Source: Paracoccaceae bacterium (GTDB lineage Bacteria; Pseudomonadota; Alphaproteobacteria; Rhodobacterales; Rhodobacteraceae). Taken from it: a DNA stretch of 33,032 nt. Below, in pieces: positions 1-8,205 of this stretch (the stretch's first letter is position 1; each line of letters opens with the position of its first letter). The notes beneath the pieces are model-generated. The model worked only from the letters and a program-made list of their open reading frames with translations, did not search any database and was not told where the DNA came from. Location of the stretch: contig JAKVCP010000020.1 of the NCBI GenBank assembly GCA_022448925.1, forward strand, positions 1 to 33,032. The letters run 5' to 3'. The translations under genes and the position numbers were made by a program.

Positions 1-1
1 T

Positions 2-133
2 CAAACCTTGGCCGAAGGGGTCCGCATCAGAGACACCCAGACCGAGCGGTTCTGGTTCAACTACAGCGCTGTACCGGTGACGATCGAAGGACGGACGTTG
101 CCGCCCGCTGGGGTATTGCGCGAAACGCGCTGA
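2..133 (+). CDS. 3' end of a gene entering from the left; possibly GH42 beta-galactosidase C-terminus
   Basis: Reading from base 2 there is an open frame of 43 codons ending in TGA at 131-133. The peptide contains RFWFNYSAVPVTIEG and ends PPAGVLRETR. I see this directly. The pattern of an aromatic FWFNY strand, then a short turn, then a Pro-Pro-Ala-Gly-Val-Leu ending is what I remember of the C-terminal beta domain of GH42 beta-galactosidases, where a sentence such as 'the protein ends in a small greek-key domain' applies. No catalytic residue is in view, so the family call is a recollection and not proof. The frame is coding-like and stops 67 bases before the convergent RTX remnant. It could be another secreted or sugar-acting enzyme with a beta-sandwich end. 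Confidence 0.45.
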   Translation, partial: QTLAEGVRIRDTQTERFWFNYSAVPVTIEGRTLPPAGVLRETR

Positions 134-199
134 CCCGAATCTGCCGGGTCGGGGTCGGGGTCCTTGGACAAGGCACCGGTCCCTTTTGTGCAGCGAAGC

Positions 200-717
200 T
201 CATTGGAACATGACGTCGTTGGCAGAGTAGCCAAATCCAATACCCAGATCGGAAAAGGCGACGCTCTTAAGCAAGATCGAATTGTTGCCTTCGTTGAACT
301 GGGCAGACCCGTCGTTGCAGGGCAGGTGATTGGGAACCAGATTGTTGAAGTCAGTGATCTCGGAGAGTTCGGAAAGATTGATGCCTGGACATTGCGGGCG
401 CTGTAATCGGTGATCACATCGTTGCCAAACCTGGCCGTAGGGACAAAGTAATCGTTCCCATGACTGCCGATCAGTTTGTTGCGCCCGCTGTCCGTGCTGA
501 GACAGTCGTTGTCGCTGTCCGCATTGAACTGGTCGTGTCTCGCGCTGTTTGGCAAGGTGTTGTCATCGGTGTCGTGGTTGCAGGCCGAAGGATTTGTGAC
601 AGTGAAAATCGTGTCACCTACTGATCCGATGACACAGATATTGTCTCTCCGCTGTATGTGCCTGCGATTCGCGCCAGCCAGTTGCGGTCTGTCGGCGGTG
701 CAAACAAACGGCGACCC
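200..717 (-). pseudogene. Eroded RTX (hemolysin-type calcium-binding) protein remnant, frameshifted
   Basis: On the minus strand an open stretch runs from just inside a TGA at 718-720 down to about 370. It encodes five consecutive degenerate nonapeptides: NHDTDDNTL, PNSARHDQF, NADSDNDCL, STDSGRNKL, IGSHGNDYF. These are followed by FGNDVITDYSARN. The nine-residue period and the G/D/N-rich turns match the RTX repeat (consensus GGxGxDxLx), which binds calcium in secreted toxins and proteases. After SARN the sense continues in another frame as GINLSELSEITDFNNLVPNH and ends SANDVMFQ with TGA at 202-200. That is the usual C-terminal tail of type I-secreted RTX proteins. A frameshift therefore splits the tail. 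There is no start, no catalytic domain, and many repeat glycines are replaced, so I read it as a decayed gene end, possibly left after a deletion. Confidence 0.7.
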
Positions 718-1189
718 TCAAAAAAAATCCCCGGCACGGATCACAGGTCTTGCCGCCCCCCATGATGTGCGCTTCGCGCGGCCCGGTCGCCTTTAGGGGG
801 GCGAGCCATTTTCCTCGGTGTAGTTGCGCACAGTCAGGACCGGCTCAAGCCGTTGCAGGGCGACCGAGTTACGTGTGGCCCAGTTTGCGATGACCTTCAT
901 CAACCTTCATCAAACCGTCTGTCAGAGTGGCCCCTCGACGACCAGCCCCCTTTTTGTGGGCACGGAAACGCGTCACGCTAGCCGGCTTGACGGATCTTTT
1001 GGTCGCGATACTTTGGATTTGACGTGATCTTGTCAAACACGCTCATGCGCAAAGTCACCTATCTCCGAGCCGATGATCGAGCCATATCACCACATGTCTT
1101 TTGTGGCGCTCCTGGTACTTCGTACAGGCTGGGCAGATGCTGGCGCACGACTTTCTTGACTTCGTCGGGCAAACCCGAATGCATTTCCG
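718..1189. other. Intergenic stretch with short coding-like scraps, no intact gene
   Basis: No full-length gene is visible here. The minus strand holds several short readable pieces. One is a 41-codon ORF (1184 to 1059) starting MHSGLPDEVKKVVRQHLPS only 5 bases after the DUF2125 stop. Another is a 22-codon ORF starting at 1046, MSVFDKITSNPKYRDQKIRQ. A third is a 35-codon ORF starting at 900, MKVIANWATRNSVALQRLEP, ending at a TAA near 793. None belongs to a family I recognise. They may be tiny genes or debris of one eroded gene continuous with the RTX remnant. An imperfect tandem copy of the 10-base unit tgatgaaggt lies at about 899-918 on the minus strand. I see no terminator, tRNA or insertion-sequence ends. 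Confidence 0.4.
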
Positions 1190-2173
1190 TTACGGCACCC
1201 GGATGCGGGGCGCTTCACCCAGTGGGACGGGCCCTAGCCAAACCTTGCCCGCCTTGAACTTCAACGGCAGATCCAACCTGCGCTGGTCTCCGCTGAGTGC
1301 AGCGATCAGTGTCAGACCATCTTCAAGCGCATCGGCAACAGACAGCGGGAGTTCGCCAGCCGCACGCAGACGGTCCAGCATGTCGCGCCAGTTCACCGCC
1401 TTGACCGTCAACGCGCCATCAAGCCGCCCCGTGGTATCGACCCTCACCTTCCCGGCCATTTTCAGTGTCAGCGTGCCCAATGTGTACTCGGCCAGTTTCA
1501 GGTCGATGCGCATTGGTTGGGGGCGGGATGTGCCCAATGCATTCCTGTGCCAGGGGCGATCGAAAGTGACATCAGCATCCAGGCGCAATGCTGCCAGGTT
1601 GGCGGGCAAAAACTCTCCGCTTATCTTTTTGCGGCTGCGGGCAAACCCCTGCGCTGTCAGACCCACACGATAGGTCGTTTCGGCCCCTTCGACCCGCATC
1701 AGCGCTGCATTCAGATCAGTCAGAACAGTCGCGCCGCCCGGACCTGTGATATTGAGAACCGCAGCTTCAAGATTGGCGCGCCTGACCGCGCTGTCGCCCC
1801 TGTCAAAGACAAGACTGGCACGCAGCCCGTCACTGCGCACCTGATGTGATCGCCGATCGATGCGCAGCACTTGTGTCTCGGGCCAGGCCGCAATCACATG
1901 GCCCGGCTGATAGGTCAATGACAGGAGTTCGAAAAACGGTGCGTCCCAACCCAGCCCGGTTGCGGGGTCCTGCACTTCTATATTGGTCAGGCGTGTGTCA
2001 AGCCGGTTGGGAAACCCGCGCACACTGAGGTCTGTATAGCGCGCTGTCCAACCCGCAGTCACCCGGTCCGCAAACCAGTGTTCAATCGCGGCCGAGCGGT
2101 TGTGCCAGGACCAGAGCCAAAACGCCGACCATGCCACTGCGACGGTCACTACCAAAATGATCAGCCGTTTCAC
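1190..2173 (-). CDS. DUF2125 domain protein, membrane-anchored, periplasmic
   Basis: The protein has 327 residues. It opens with MKRLIILVVTVAVAWSAFWL, a short basic start and a hydrophobic helix at about residues 3-20 that could be a signal anchor. The rest is a soluble beta-rich stretch with the sequence RYTDLSVRGFPNRLDTRLTN near residue 45, characteristic of the alphaproteobacterial family DUF2125. Family members are about this length and their function is unknown. The repeated pattern of strands such as LRIDRRSHQVRSDGLRA is reminiscent of AsmA/YdgA-like periplasmic proteins; that comparison is inference. It is transcribed away from the ChaC gene, with 64 bases between the two starts. The stop TAA is at 1192-1190. 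Function: unknown, probably envelope-related. Confidence 0.85.
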   Translation of the reverse strand: MKRLIILVVTVAVAWSAFWLWSWHNRSAAIEHWFADRVTAGWTARYTDLSVRGFPNRLDTRLTNIEVQDPATGLGWDAPFFELLSLTYQPGHVIAAWPETQVLRIDRRSHQVRSDGLRASLVFDRGDSAVRRANLEAAVLNITGPGGATVLTDLNAALMRVEGAETTYRVGLTAQGFARSRKKISGEFLPANLAALRLDADVTFDRPWHRNALGTSRPQPMRIDLKLAEYTLGTLTLKMAGKVRVDTTGRLDGALTVKAVNWRDMLDRLRAAGELPLSVADALEDGLTLIAALSGDQRRLDLPLKFKAGKVWLGPVPLGEAPRIRVP

Positions 2174-2237
2174 ATGTCGCCCCTTTTCTGCGCTTTCGGG
2201 ATGGTGTTTACAGCCCCAAACAAAGAAGGACCAGCCA

Positions 2238-2765
2238 ATGACGATGTGGGTTTTCGGATACGGATCGCTGCTGTGGAACCCCGGGTTTGAGGTCGCCGAA
2301 ACTGTGCGGGCCGTATTGCGGGGCTATCAACGCAGCTTTTGCATGCGTTCGATCCATCATCGTGGCACCGAAGACCACCCTGGCTTGGTGCTGGCCCTGG
2401 ATGCCGCCGACGCCAGCTGTACGGGCTTGGCGCTTCGGGTCGCTGATGAACACGAAGACGCGACCTTGGCGTACCTGCGCGAGCGGGAATTGGTGTCCTC
2501 GGCCTATCTTGAACGCCAGGTCGAGGTTGAACTCGACGATGGCCGTACAGTGACGTCGGTGACATATCTTGTCGATCGCGAACACGTTCAGTACTGTGGT
2601 GCGCTCCCCCTGGAGGAGCAGGCCCAGATCATTGCAGGGGCGCATGGCGGACGTGGGCCGAACAGCGAATATTTGTACAACACTGCCGAACTCTTGACCG
2701 AGATGGGAATAGAAGATGCCGAACTGCAATGGTTGTCGGCACGAGTCCGTACCCTTTTGGCCTAA
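2238..2765 (+). CDS. chaC: Glutathione-specific gamma-glutamylcyclotransferase (ChaC family)
   Basis: The 175-residue protein begins MTMWVFGYGSLLWNPGF, the substrate-binding YGSLLWxP motif of ChaC proteins, at residues 6-14. Family knowledge: these cytosolic enzymes split the gamma-glutamyl bond of glutathione to give 5-oxoproline and Cys-Gly. The catalytic glutamate is most likely in the segment ERELVSSAYLERQVEVEL in the middle of the chain. A frame open further upstream reaches 2100, but that would overlap the divergent DUF2125 gene. ATG 2238 is preceded by aaagaagga at 2222-2230, a good ribosome site seven bases away, and gives the usual family length. A second ATG two codons on is the alternative. 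No partner gene is adjacent. I am confident of the family; the exact glutathione preference is inferred. Confidence 0.9.
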   Translation: MTMWVFGYGSLLWNPGFEVAETVRAVLRGYQRSFCMRSIHHRGTEDHPGLVLALDAADASCTGLALRVADEHEDATLAYLRERELVSSAYLERQVEVELDDGRTVTSVTYLVDREHVQYCGALPLEEQAQIIAGAHGGRGPNSEYLYNTAELLTEMGIEDAELQWLSARVRTLLA

Positions 2766-2779
2766 CGGCTTTGCCAAGC

Positions 2780-2809
2780 TTGACTTTACCGGTACTCTTG
2801 GCACTTAAA
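2780..2809 (+). promoter_or_regulatory. Candidate sigma-70-type promoter for the ExbB-like operon
   Basis: TTGACT (2780-2785) matches five of six bases of the -35 consensus. Eighteen bases later CTTAAA (2804-2809) could act as a weak -10. It sits in the 79-base gap between chaC and the ExbB-like gene, about 35 bases before its ATG. The -10 is poor, so this is tentative. Confidence 0.3.
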
Positions 2810-2844
2810 CGACAACGCAAATTTTTTCGTCAGGAGCTGTCCGT

Positions 2845-4092
2845 ATGGACCAGCCGGACTTTGAGGCACCACCTCAGTTTTCCCGCCCACGCAGCCAAGC
2901 GTTCGCAATGTTGTGCGTGCTTGGCATGGTCGGTGTCATGGCCGTACTGGGTATGCCGCGTGTTTTGCCGGTATTCCTCAGCAACCCCTACCTGAACGGG
3001 TTCATTCTGTTTGTCTTTGCTTTGGGTGTGATCACCTGTCTTTGGCAAGTATGGCAACTGCGGACGCTTGTGCGCTGGATTGAGGGATTTGCCAGCGGTA
3101 CGGACCAGGGCGCGACCCCGCCACAGCTGTTGGCCCCCCTCGCCACGTTGTTGCGGAATCGGTCAAAGCGATTGCAGATGACCACAGGGTCGGCGCGGTC
3201 GATCCTCGAATCTGTCGCGCAGCGCATCGACGAAGGGCGCGAGATCACGCGCTACATCGTGAATTTGCTGATTTTCCTCGGGCTGTTGGGGACGTTCTAT
3301 GGCCTCGCCACAACCGTACCGGCGTTGGTTGAGACGATCCGGGGACTGGCACCGGAAGAAGGCGAAAGCGGGACCGAAGTGTTCGCCCGCCTGATGAATG
3401 GGCTCGACAGTCAGCTCACGGGTATGGGCGTCGCCTTTGCGTCGTCTTTGCTTGGCCTCGCCGGGTCTTTGGTTGTTGGCCTGCTTGAGGTCTTTGCAGG
3501 CCGTGGCCAGAACCGGTTCTACCGCGAGCTGGAAGAGTGGCTGTCGTCAATGACAAAGCTCAGCTTTTCCAGCGGTGAAAGCGAAGGCGATGGTGTTGGC
3601 GCGGGCCTAGGGGGATCGGCAATGATCCTAGACACCATGGCCGACCAGATGGAGGCCCTGCAAAACATGTTCGCCCGGTCTGATGAAACCCGGGCCGAAG
3701 TTGATGCACGTCTCAGCCAGTTGGCCGGCGCGGTTGAGCGGATGACCGAGCGCATCGAGGCGACCTCACCCAGTGCCAGCGCGCTGATGCGCATCGCCGA
3801 GGGCCAAGAGCGGCTGGCGGATGCGATCATGACACGTGAAGCCAGCGAAGGCATTGATGCCGAAAGCCGGATGCGTCTGCGCTCTATCGATGTGCAGATG
3901 CTTCGCATTCTCGAAGAAATCTCGGCCGGTCGTCAGGAAAGCATGGCTGAACTGCGAACCGATCTGGCGACCTTGGTCCGCACCTTGCAACAGATGCAAC
4001 GCACGCCGCGGCCGGCGGCGCCGGGCCAACCAGCAACCGTTCAGCCACAAAGACCAATACGCGCCACAGGAGGCGGCGCCAAGGAGGAGTAA
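2845..4092 (+). CDS. MotA/TolQ/ExbB-like proton-channel protein with long cytoplasmic tail
   Basis: The 415-residue protein has four predicted membrane helices at about 19-37, 51-70, 138-160 and 192-216. The last two carry the MotA/TolQ/ExbB signature: LGLLGTFYGL at 145-154 and GMGVAFASSLLGLAGSL at 193-209. In that family five subunits surround two helices of a MotB/TolR/ExbD-type partner and use ion flow to move it. Here the partner is surely the next gene, whose start lies four bases after this stop. Residues 217 to about 390 are charged and helical, predicted cytoplasmic, and longer than in ExbB or TolQ; the end is Pro/Gln/Arg-rich. The start at 2845 has an aggag site about 8 bases upstream. 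Annotations often call such proteins 'biopolymer transporter ExbB', but no TonB or ExbD gene is present, so a TonB role is unlikely. The process it powers is unknown. Confidence 0.85.
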   Translation: MDQPDFEAPPQFSRPRSQAFAMLCVLGMVGVMAVLGMPRVLPVFLSNPYLNGFILFVFALGVITCLWQVWQLRTLVRWIEGFASGTDQGATPPQLLAPLATLLRNRSKRLQMTTGSARSILESVAQRIDEGREITRYIVNLLIFLGLLGTFYGLATTVPALVETIRGLAPEEGESGTEVFARLMNGLDSQLTGMGVAFASSLLGLAGSLVVGLLEVFAGRGQNRFYRELEEWLSSMTKLSFSSGESEGDGVGAGLGGSAMILDTMADQMEALQNMFARSDETRAEVDARLSQLAGAVERMTERIEATSPSASALMRIAEGQERLADAIMTREASEGIDAESRMRLRSIDVQMLRILEEISAGRQESMAELRTDLATLVRTLQQMQRTPRPAAPGQPATVQPQRPIRATGGGAKEE

Positions 4093-4095
4093 ACC

Positions 4096-7000
4096 ATGGC
4101 GCTTTCACGGCGAACGGGACAACGGTTCCAGAACTCGATCTGGCCCGGATTTGTGGACGCCATGACAGGGCTGTTATTGGTCCTGATGTTCGTGTTGACC
4201 ATCTTCATGGTTGTGCAGTTCGTCCTGCGCGAAACGATTTCGGGCCAGGAAACCGAACTTGACACGCTCTCATCTGAAATTGCGGCCCTGGCCGAGGCTC
4301 TGGGGCTTGAACAGCGCAAGAACACCTCGCTTGAGAACCGCCTGGGCGAGCTGACCAGCACAGTCGATCTTGCTCAGGGCAGGCTGGAAGAGCAAGAAGC
4401 GATTATCGTTGCGCTGTCGGCGCAGCGGGATGCGCAGGCTGTCGAGATTGAGGCGGCACGCGCCGAGGTTGCCAGTTTTGAAGCGCAGGTCGCGTCCCTG
4501 TTGGCAGAACGTGAATCTGCGGTTGCAGCCGTTGCCGAGCTGCGCGCCTCTGAGGCAGACCTGCAAGCGGCCCGCGATGCGCTGATCACGGAACGCGAGG
4601 CGCTGAACCTTGCGTTGGTGCAGGCGCGCACTGAGGTCGACGCCCAAGCAGAGGCCGCCCGGTTGGCGGCGGCGCAGCGCGAAGCCATGGAGGCATTGAT
4701 CGCCGACCTAAGAGCACAGGGGGCTGCTGCCGAAGGACAGAACCTGGCGCTTTCCGCCTCGATCACCGAACTCGAAGCCAAACTGACAGAACAAGAAGCT
4801 ATCCGCGCCGCCGAGGCTGCCGCCGCAGCCGCGTTGCGGGACAGGTTGGAAAACGCGGGTGCGGAACTGACAGCGATGGCGCTTGCGCTTGAAGCAGAAC
4901 GGCAAAAAGCAGAAGAGACCCTGGTTCTTCTGGCCGCCGCGCGCGAAGCTGAGGCTGACCTGAACACCCGTCTGGCCGCCGCCTTGATCGCCAATGAACA
5001 GTCCTCGGTTGCATTCCAGGCGCAACTTCAGGCCGCTGATGCGGCCAATGCGGACGCCTCTGCCGAACTGGCACGCCTGACGGCGCTGCTGCAGTCCGAA
5101 TCTGTTGCCGCTGTTGCCGCCTCGGAAGAGCTTGCGCAGCTGCGTGAAGCCCTGGCTGCGGAAGACGCCGCCAAAGCGCTGGCTGCGGCCGAACTGGCAC
5201 GCCTGCGCCAAACGCTGGAAACTGAGAGCTCGGCCCGGATGGCCACTGCGGCTGAGCTGGCGCAATTGCGCGAAGCGCTTTCTGCGGAAACGGCGGCCAG
5301 TGCCGCAACGGCCCAGGAACTGGTGGCGCTTGCCCAGAATCTGGCGGTTGAGCGGAAACTGCGCGAAGATCTTGAACTGGCTTTGGCGCAAGAGCGACAG
5401 AACCGAGAGGCCGCAGGATCAGAACTGACAGCTTTGCAAGCCCAGTTGGTCCAAGCGCTTTTGCGGATCGAAGAAGCCGAGGCCGGGCTAAGCGATGCCG
5501 ACCGATTGCGCAGCGATTTGCAGCGTAGATCGAGCGAGCTGGACGCGGCGCGTGCCAGTGATGTGCAGAAAGCACAGGCGATTGCCACACTGCGTGGGCA
5601 ATTGGCCGAAACCGAAGCCGCGCTGGCGGCTGAAACCTCGAATGGTCTGGCGCGGATCGGTGAGCTGACATCAGAGATTGACGCCCGCCAGTCAACGATC
5701 GCCGATCTGCAGGATCAGATCGCGGACCAGAAAGCACAGATTGCGACCTACCAAGATACGCTCTTGTCCACCCGCGCAGACCTGTCGTCCACCCGCCAGG
5801 CGCTTTTGGATCTGCAAACCCGGATTGAACAGCGAGACGTTGAGCTGGCCGAGGGACAAGATGCAACCTCTGCTCTGCAAGCAGAACTGCGCGATCGGGA
5901 TGACCTGATCGCCAACTTGCGCCAGCAGGTCACTCAGAGTGAGGGCCAGCGCCAAATCCTCGCGCAGCGCTTCGCAGAGGCAGAACAGGCGCTTGCCGAC
6001 CAAACCGCCGATCTTGGGGCATTACGCAGTGTTGCGGACGCCAATGACCGTCTGAGGGCGGATCTGGAAAGACAGGTGTCTGGGCAATTGGCGCAGCTGG
6101 CCTCGTTGCGTGATGAACTTGCCTCTCGGGGGGGCGTGGTGTCAGATCTCGAAGGACAGCTGGTTGGTCGAACGGCAACGATTGACGAGCTGCGCGCAGA
6201 GTTGGCTCGTGTGGAACAGGAGCTGCAGCGGGCGCGGGCAGAGGCACTGGCAGGCGCGCAATCCTTGCAGGATGACAACCGCTCGCTCGAGGAAAAGTTG
6301 GCATCGGCGCTTGCCGCGCGGATGGAGGTGGATGCCTCGGTCGCGGAAACCCGCGAGCGGCTGGCCGCCGCACTGGCAGCCAAAAAGGCGGCGGACACTG
6401 ATCTGACCGCTTTGCGGACGCAGGCAGAGATTCGCGAAGCGCTTTTGGCAAGCGCCAATCGCGAACTCAGCTCTGAACAAGAGCGTTCGGCGGCAGCGGT
6501 GAAGCAATCGGAGCTTTTGAATCAACAGGTCGCAGCGCTGAGGCGGCAGCTCAGTTCTGTGCAGGCCTTGTTGGATGATTTCAAGGAACGTGACGCCGAC
6601 GCACAGGTCGTGTTGCAAAACCTTGGATCTGAACTGAACGCTGCATTGGCGCGGGCGGCCTCAGAAGAGCGCAGGCGCCGGCAGCTGGAAGAACTGGCAC
6701 GTCAGCAGGCCGAGATAGAGGCCGCGCGGCTGGCAAAGGAAAAGGACAGCGCTGTCGCCGAAGCCGAAGAATTGGCGCGTTACCGATCTGAATTCTTTGG
6801 TCGGCTGCGTGATGTGTTGGGCACGCAACAGGGGGTCCGGATCGAGGGTGACCGCTTTGTCTTTTCTTCCGAAGTCCTATTCCCGCCCGGCGGTGCCGAA
6901 CTGTCCAGCAAAGGCATGACAGAGGTGGAGAAGGTCGCAACAATCCTGCGGTCAGTGGCAGATGACATTCCAGAAGAGATTGACTGGGTGGTCCGTGTCG

Positions 7001-7233
7001 ACGGCCATACAGACAACGTGCCTCTGTCGGGGCAAGGGGAATTCCGCGACAACTGGGAGCTTAGCCAGGCACGGGCTTTGTCGGTCGTGCGCTTTATGAT
7101 CGATGCGCTGGCAATTCGGCCGGATCGCCTGTCGGCCAATGGTTTCGGGGAACATCAACCGGTAAACACTGCAGACAGCGACGCAGCCCGGGCACAAAAC
7201 AGGCGAATCGAATTGAAATTCACTGAAAAGTAG
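4096..7233 (+). CDS. Giant coiled-coil protein with MotB-like helix and OmpA-like peptidoglycan-binding domain
   Basis: The 1045-residue protein has three parts. (1) A basic N-terminus (RRTGQR) then a membrane helix at about 19-42 starting WPGFVDAMTGLLLVLMFVL. Asp21 sits where MotB has its proton-carrying Asp, in a shared D-x-M-T context. (2) From about 48 to 893 an almost unbroken Ala/Glu/Leu/Arg/Gln-rich stretch, strongly predicted coiled coil, with few prolines. (3) A C-terminal OmpA-like domain from about 900, with VDGHTDN at 968-974 and FGEHQPV and NRRIELKF near the end, which binds peptidoglycan in MotB, Pal and OmpA. Positive-inside charge puts the coil and OmpA domain in the periplasm. 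The ATG at 4096 has aaggagg 6-8 bases upstream, and the gene starts right after the ExbB-like stop, so the two are one operon and probably one complex. The job of the complex is not known. Confidence 0.85.
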   Translation: MALSRRTGQRFQNSIWPGFVDAMTGLLLVLMFVLTIFMVVQFVLRETISGQETELDTLSSEIAALAEALGLEQRKNTSLENRLGELTSTVDLAQGRLEEQEAIIVALSAQRDAQAVEIEAARAEVASFEAQVASLLAERESAVAAVAELRASEADLQAARDALITEREALNLALVQARTEVDAQAEAARLAAAQREAMEALIADLRAQGAAAEGQNLALSASITELEAKLTEQEAIRAAEAAAAAALRDRLENAGAELTAMALALEAERQKAEETLVLLAAAREAEADLNTRLAAALIANEQSSVAFQAQLQAADAANADASAELARLTALLQSESVAAVAASEELAQLREALAAEDAAKALAAAELARLRQTLETESSARMATAAELAQLREALSAETAASAATAQELVALAQNLAVERKLREDLELALAQERQNREAAGSELTALQAQLVQALLRIEEAEAGLSDADRLRSDLQRRSSELDAARASDVQKAQAIATLRGQLAETEAALAAETSNGLARIGELTSEIDARQSTIADLQDQIADQKAQIATYQDTLLSTRADLSSTRQALLDLQTRIEQRDVELAEGQDATSALQAELRDRDDLIANLRQQVTQSEGQRQILAQRFAEAEQALADQTADLGALRSVADANDRLRADLERQVSGQLAQLASLRDELASRGGVVSDLEGQLVGRTATIDELRAELARVEQELQRARAEALAGAQSLQDDNRSLEEKLASALAARMEVDASVAETRERLAAALAAKKAADTDLTALRTQAEIREALLASANRELSSEQERSAAAVKQSELLNQQVAALRRQLSSVQALLDDFKERDADAQVVLQNLGSELNAALARAASEERRRRQLEELARQQAEIEAARLAKEKDSAVAEAEELARYRSEFFGRLRDVLGTQQGVRIEGDRFVFSSEVLFPPGGAELSSKGMTEVEKVATILRSVADDIPEEIDWVVRVDGHTDNVPLSGQGEFRDNWELSQARALSVVRFMIDALAIRPDRLSANGFGEHQPVNTADSDAARAQNRRIELKFTEK

Positions 7234-7239
7234 CCCGGT

Positions 7240-8205
7240 CTAGCGCACCGTGACATCGGCATGTCGTACGGCCAGAATTGTCCCGTCGTCTCGAGCCAGA
7301 GTGATGTAGCCTCGGTACAGGCCGGTGGGCCAGCCCCCTGCCGGGGCCTTTTTACCGTATGCCCGAAACATTTGTGCCCTGGTCTGTTTGACCCGGGCGA
7401 AATGCTCAAAGATCATACCATTGGGACCCATGGCGCGAAAGCTGAGCGTGTCGCCGGTTTGGGGGTAAAACAGATGCCCATACAGCACAAGTGGCGCCTG
7501 CCTGGCGCTGTCGGTGACGCGCGCCTTGCCTGACTTCACGTCAGCAAACTCCGGTACAGCGTTTGAAAATCCGGCGGTAAACAGACCGGTGCGCGCATAT
7601 GGAAGCGCAGTTTGCCAAAGGCCTTTTACATCCGCGCCGCACTCCGTACCGCCTGCGGGTGAAAAGGGATCGATTGTTTGACTGTCTTTCAAGACGGTCA
7701 CGTGGACATGAGGATAGTTGGACTGACCGCTCATCCCTACCTTGCCCAGCGGTTCACCCAGTGAGATGGGGTCCCCGCGGGCAACTGAAACGCTGCCATG
7801 TTTGAGGTGGCAATAGAGCGTCTGATACCCGCCGGCGTGTTTGATACGGACAGCGTTGCCGCATTCGCGCCCCTTTAGTAGATCGGCATCCGAGGGGTCA
7901 TATGGTGTGTCAGGCATCCCATCGCGGGTTGCATCCACCACACCTGGCGCTGCTGCCAACACATCGACGCCATGCTCCATCGCGGCGTGGTCGAGCAATG
8001 CAAAATCGGTCCCCGTATGCCCGTCGCGTGACTTCAGCCCACAAGCGTAATCGCCCTGACCGGGTCCGGGTTTAACGTCAACATAGTCTTCGATGAAACA
8101 GGTCTGACCAATGGTGCAATCCAGTGGCAACCCAAGAGAGGGCGTCTCTGCAAAAAGTGGCAATGCAGAGACGCTTGCAAGGGCGGCCAAGACGCCGCCC
8201 CGCAT
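7240..8205 (-). CDS. Exported M23-family (LytM) peptidase
   Basis: The 321-residue protein begins with a signal peptide (MRGGVLAALASVSALPLFAE, cleavage likely near residue 20). The M23 metallopeptidase ligands are all present: H63 and D67 in DGHTGTDFAL, H133 in YCHLKHG and the HxH pair H166/H168 in YPHVHVTV. Active M23 enzymes are zinc endopeptidases that cut peptidoglycan cross-links, so this is probably a periplasmic cell-wall hydrolase. A C-terminal region of about 120 residues after the catalytic domain is beta-rich and unassigned. Cysteines C30, C36, C55, C115 and C132 suggest disulphides. Its ATG overlaps the clpA stop by one base (TGATG), so the two are translationally coupled. It ends six bases from the stop of the convergent OmpA-like gene. 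Confidence 0.85.
   Translation of the reverse strand: MRGGVLAALASVSALPLFAETPSLGLPLDCTIGQTCFIEDYVDVKPGPGQGDYACGLKSRDGHTGTDFALLDHAAMEHGVDVLAAAPGVVDATRDGMPDTPYDPSDADLLKGRECGNAVRIKHAGGYQTLYCHLKHGSVSVARGDPISLGEPLGKVGMSGQSNYPHVHVTVLKDSQTIDPFSPAGGTECGADVKGLWQTALPYARTGLFTAGFSNAVPEFADVKSGKARVTDSARQAPLVLYGHLFYPQTGDTLSFRAMGPNGMIFEHFARVKQTRAQMFRAYGKKAPAGGWPTGLYRGYITLARDDGTILAVRHADVTVR

Noticed and set aside
4374..6618. Several long minus-strand frames opposite the coiled-coil gene, Ser/Ala-rich
   Set aside because: They mirror the Ala/Glu-rich codons of the real gene and have no independent features.
2845..7233. Zorya defence system (ZorA/ZorB)
   Set aside because: The ExbB-like and OmpA-like pair resembles ZorAB in outline, but the long coil is on the OmpA partner rather than the channel protein, and no ZorC, ZorD or ZorE gene follows; the next genes are M23 and ClpA on the other strand.
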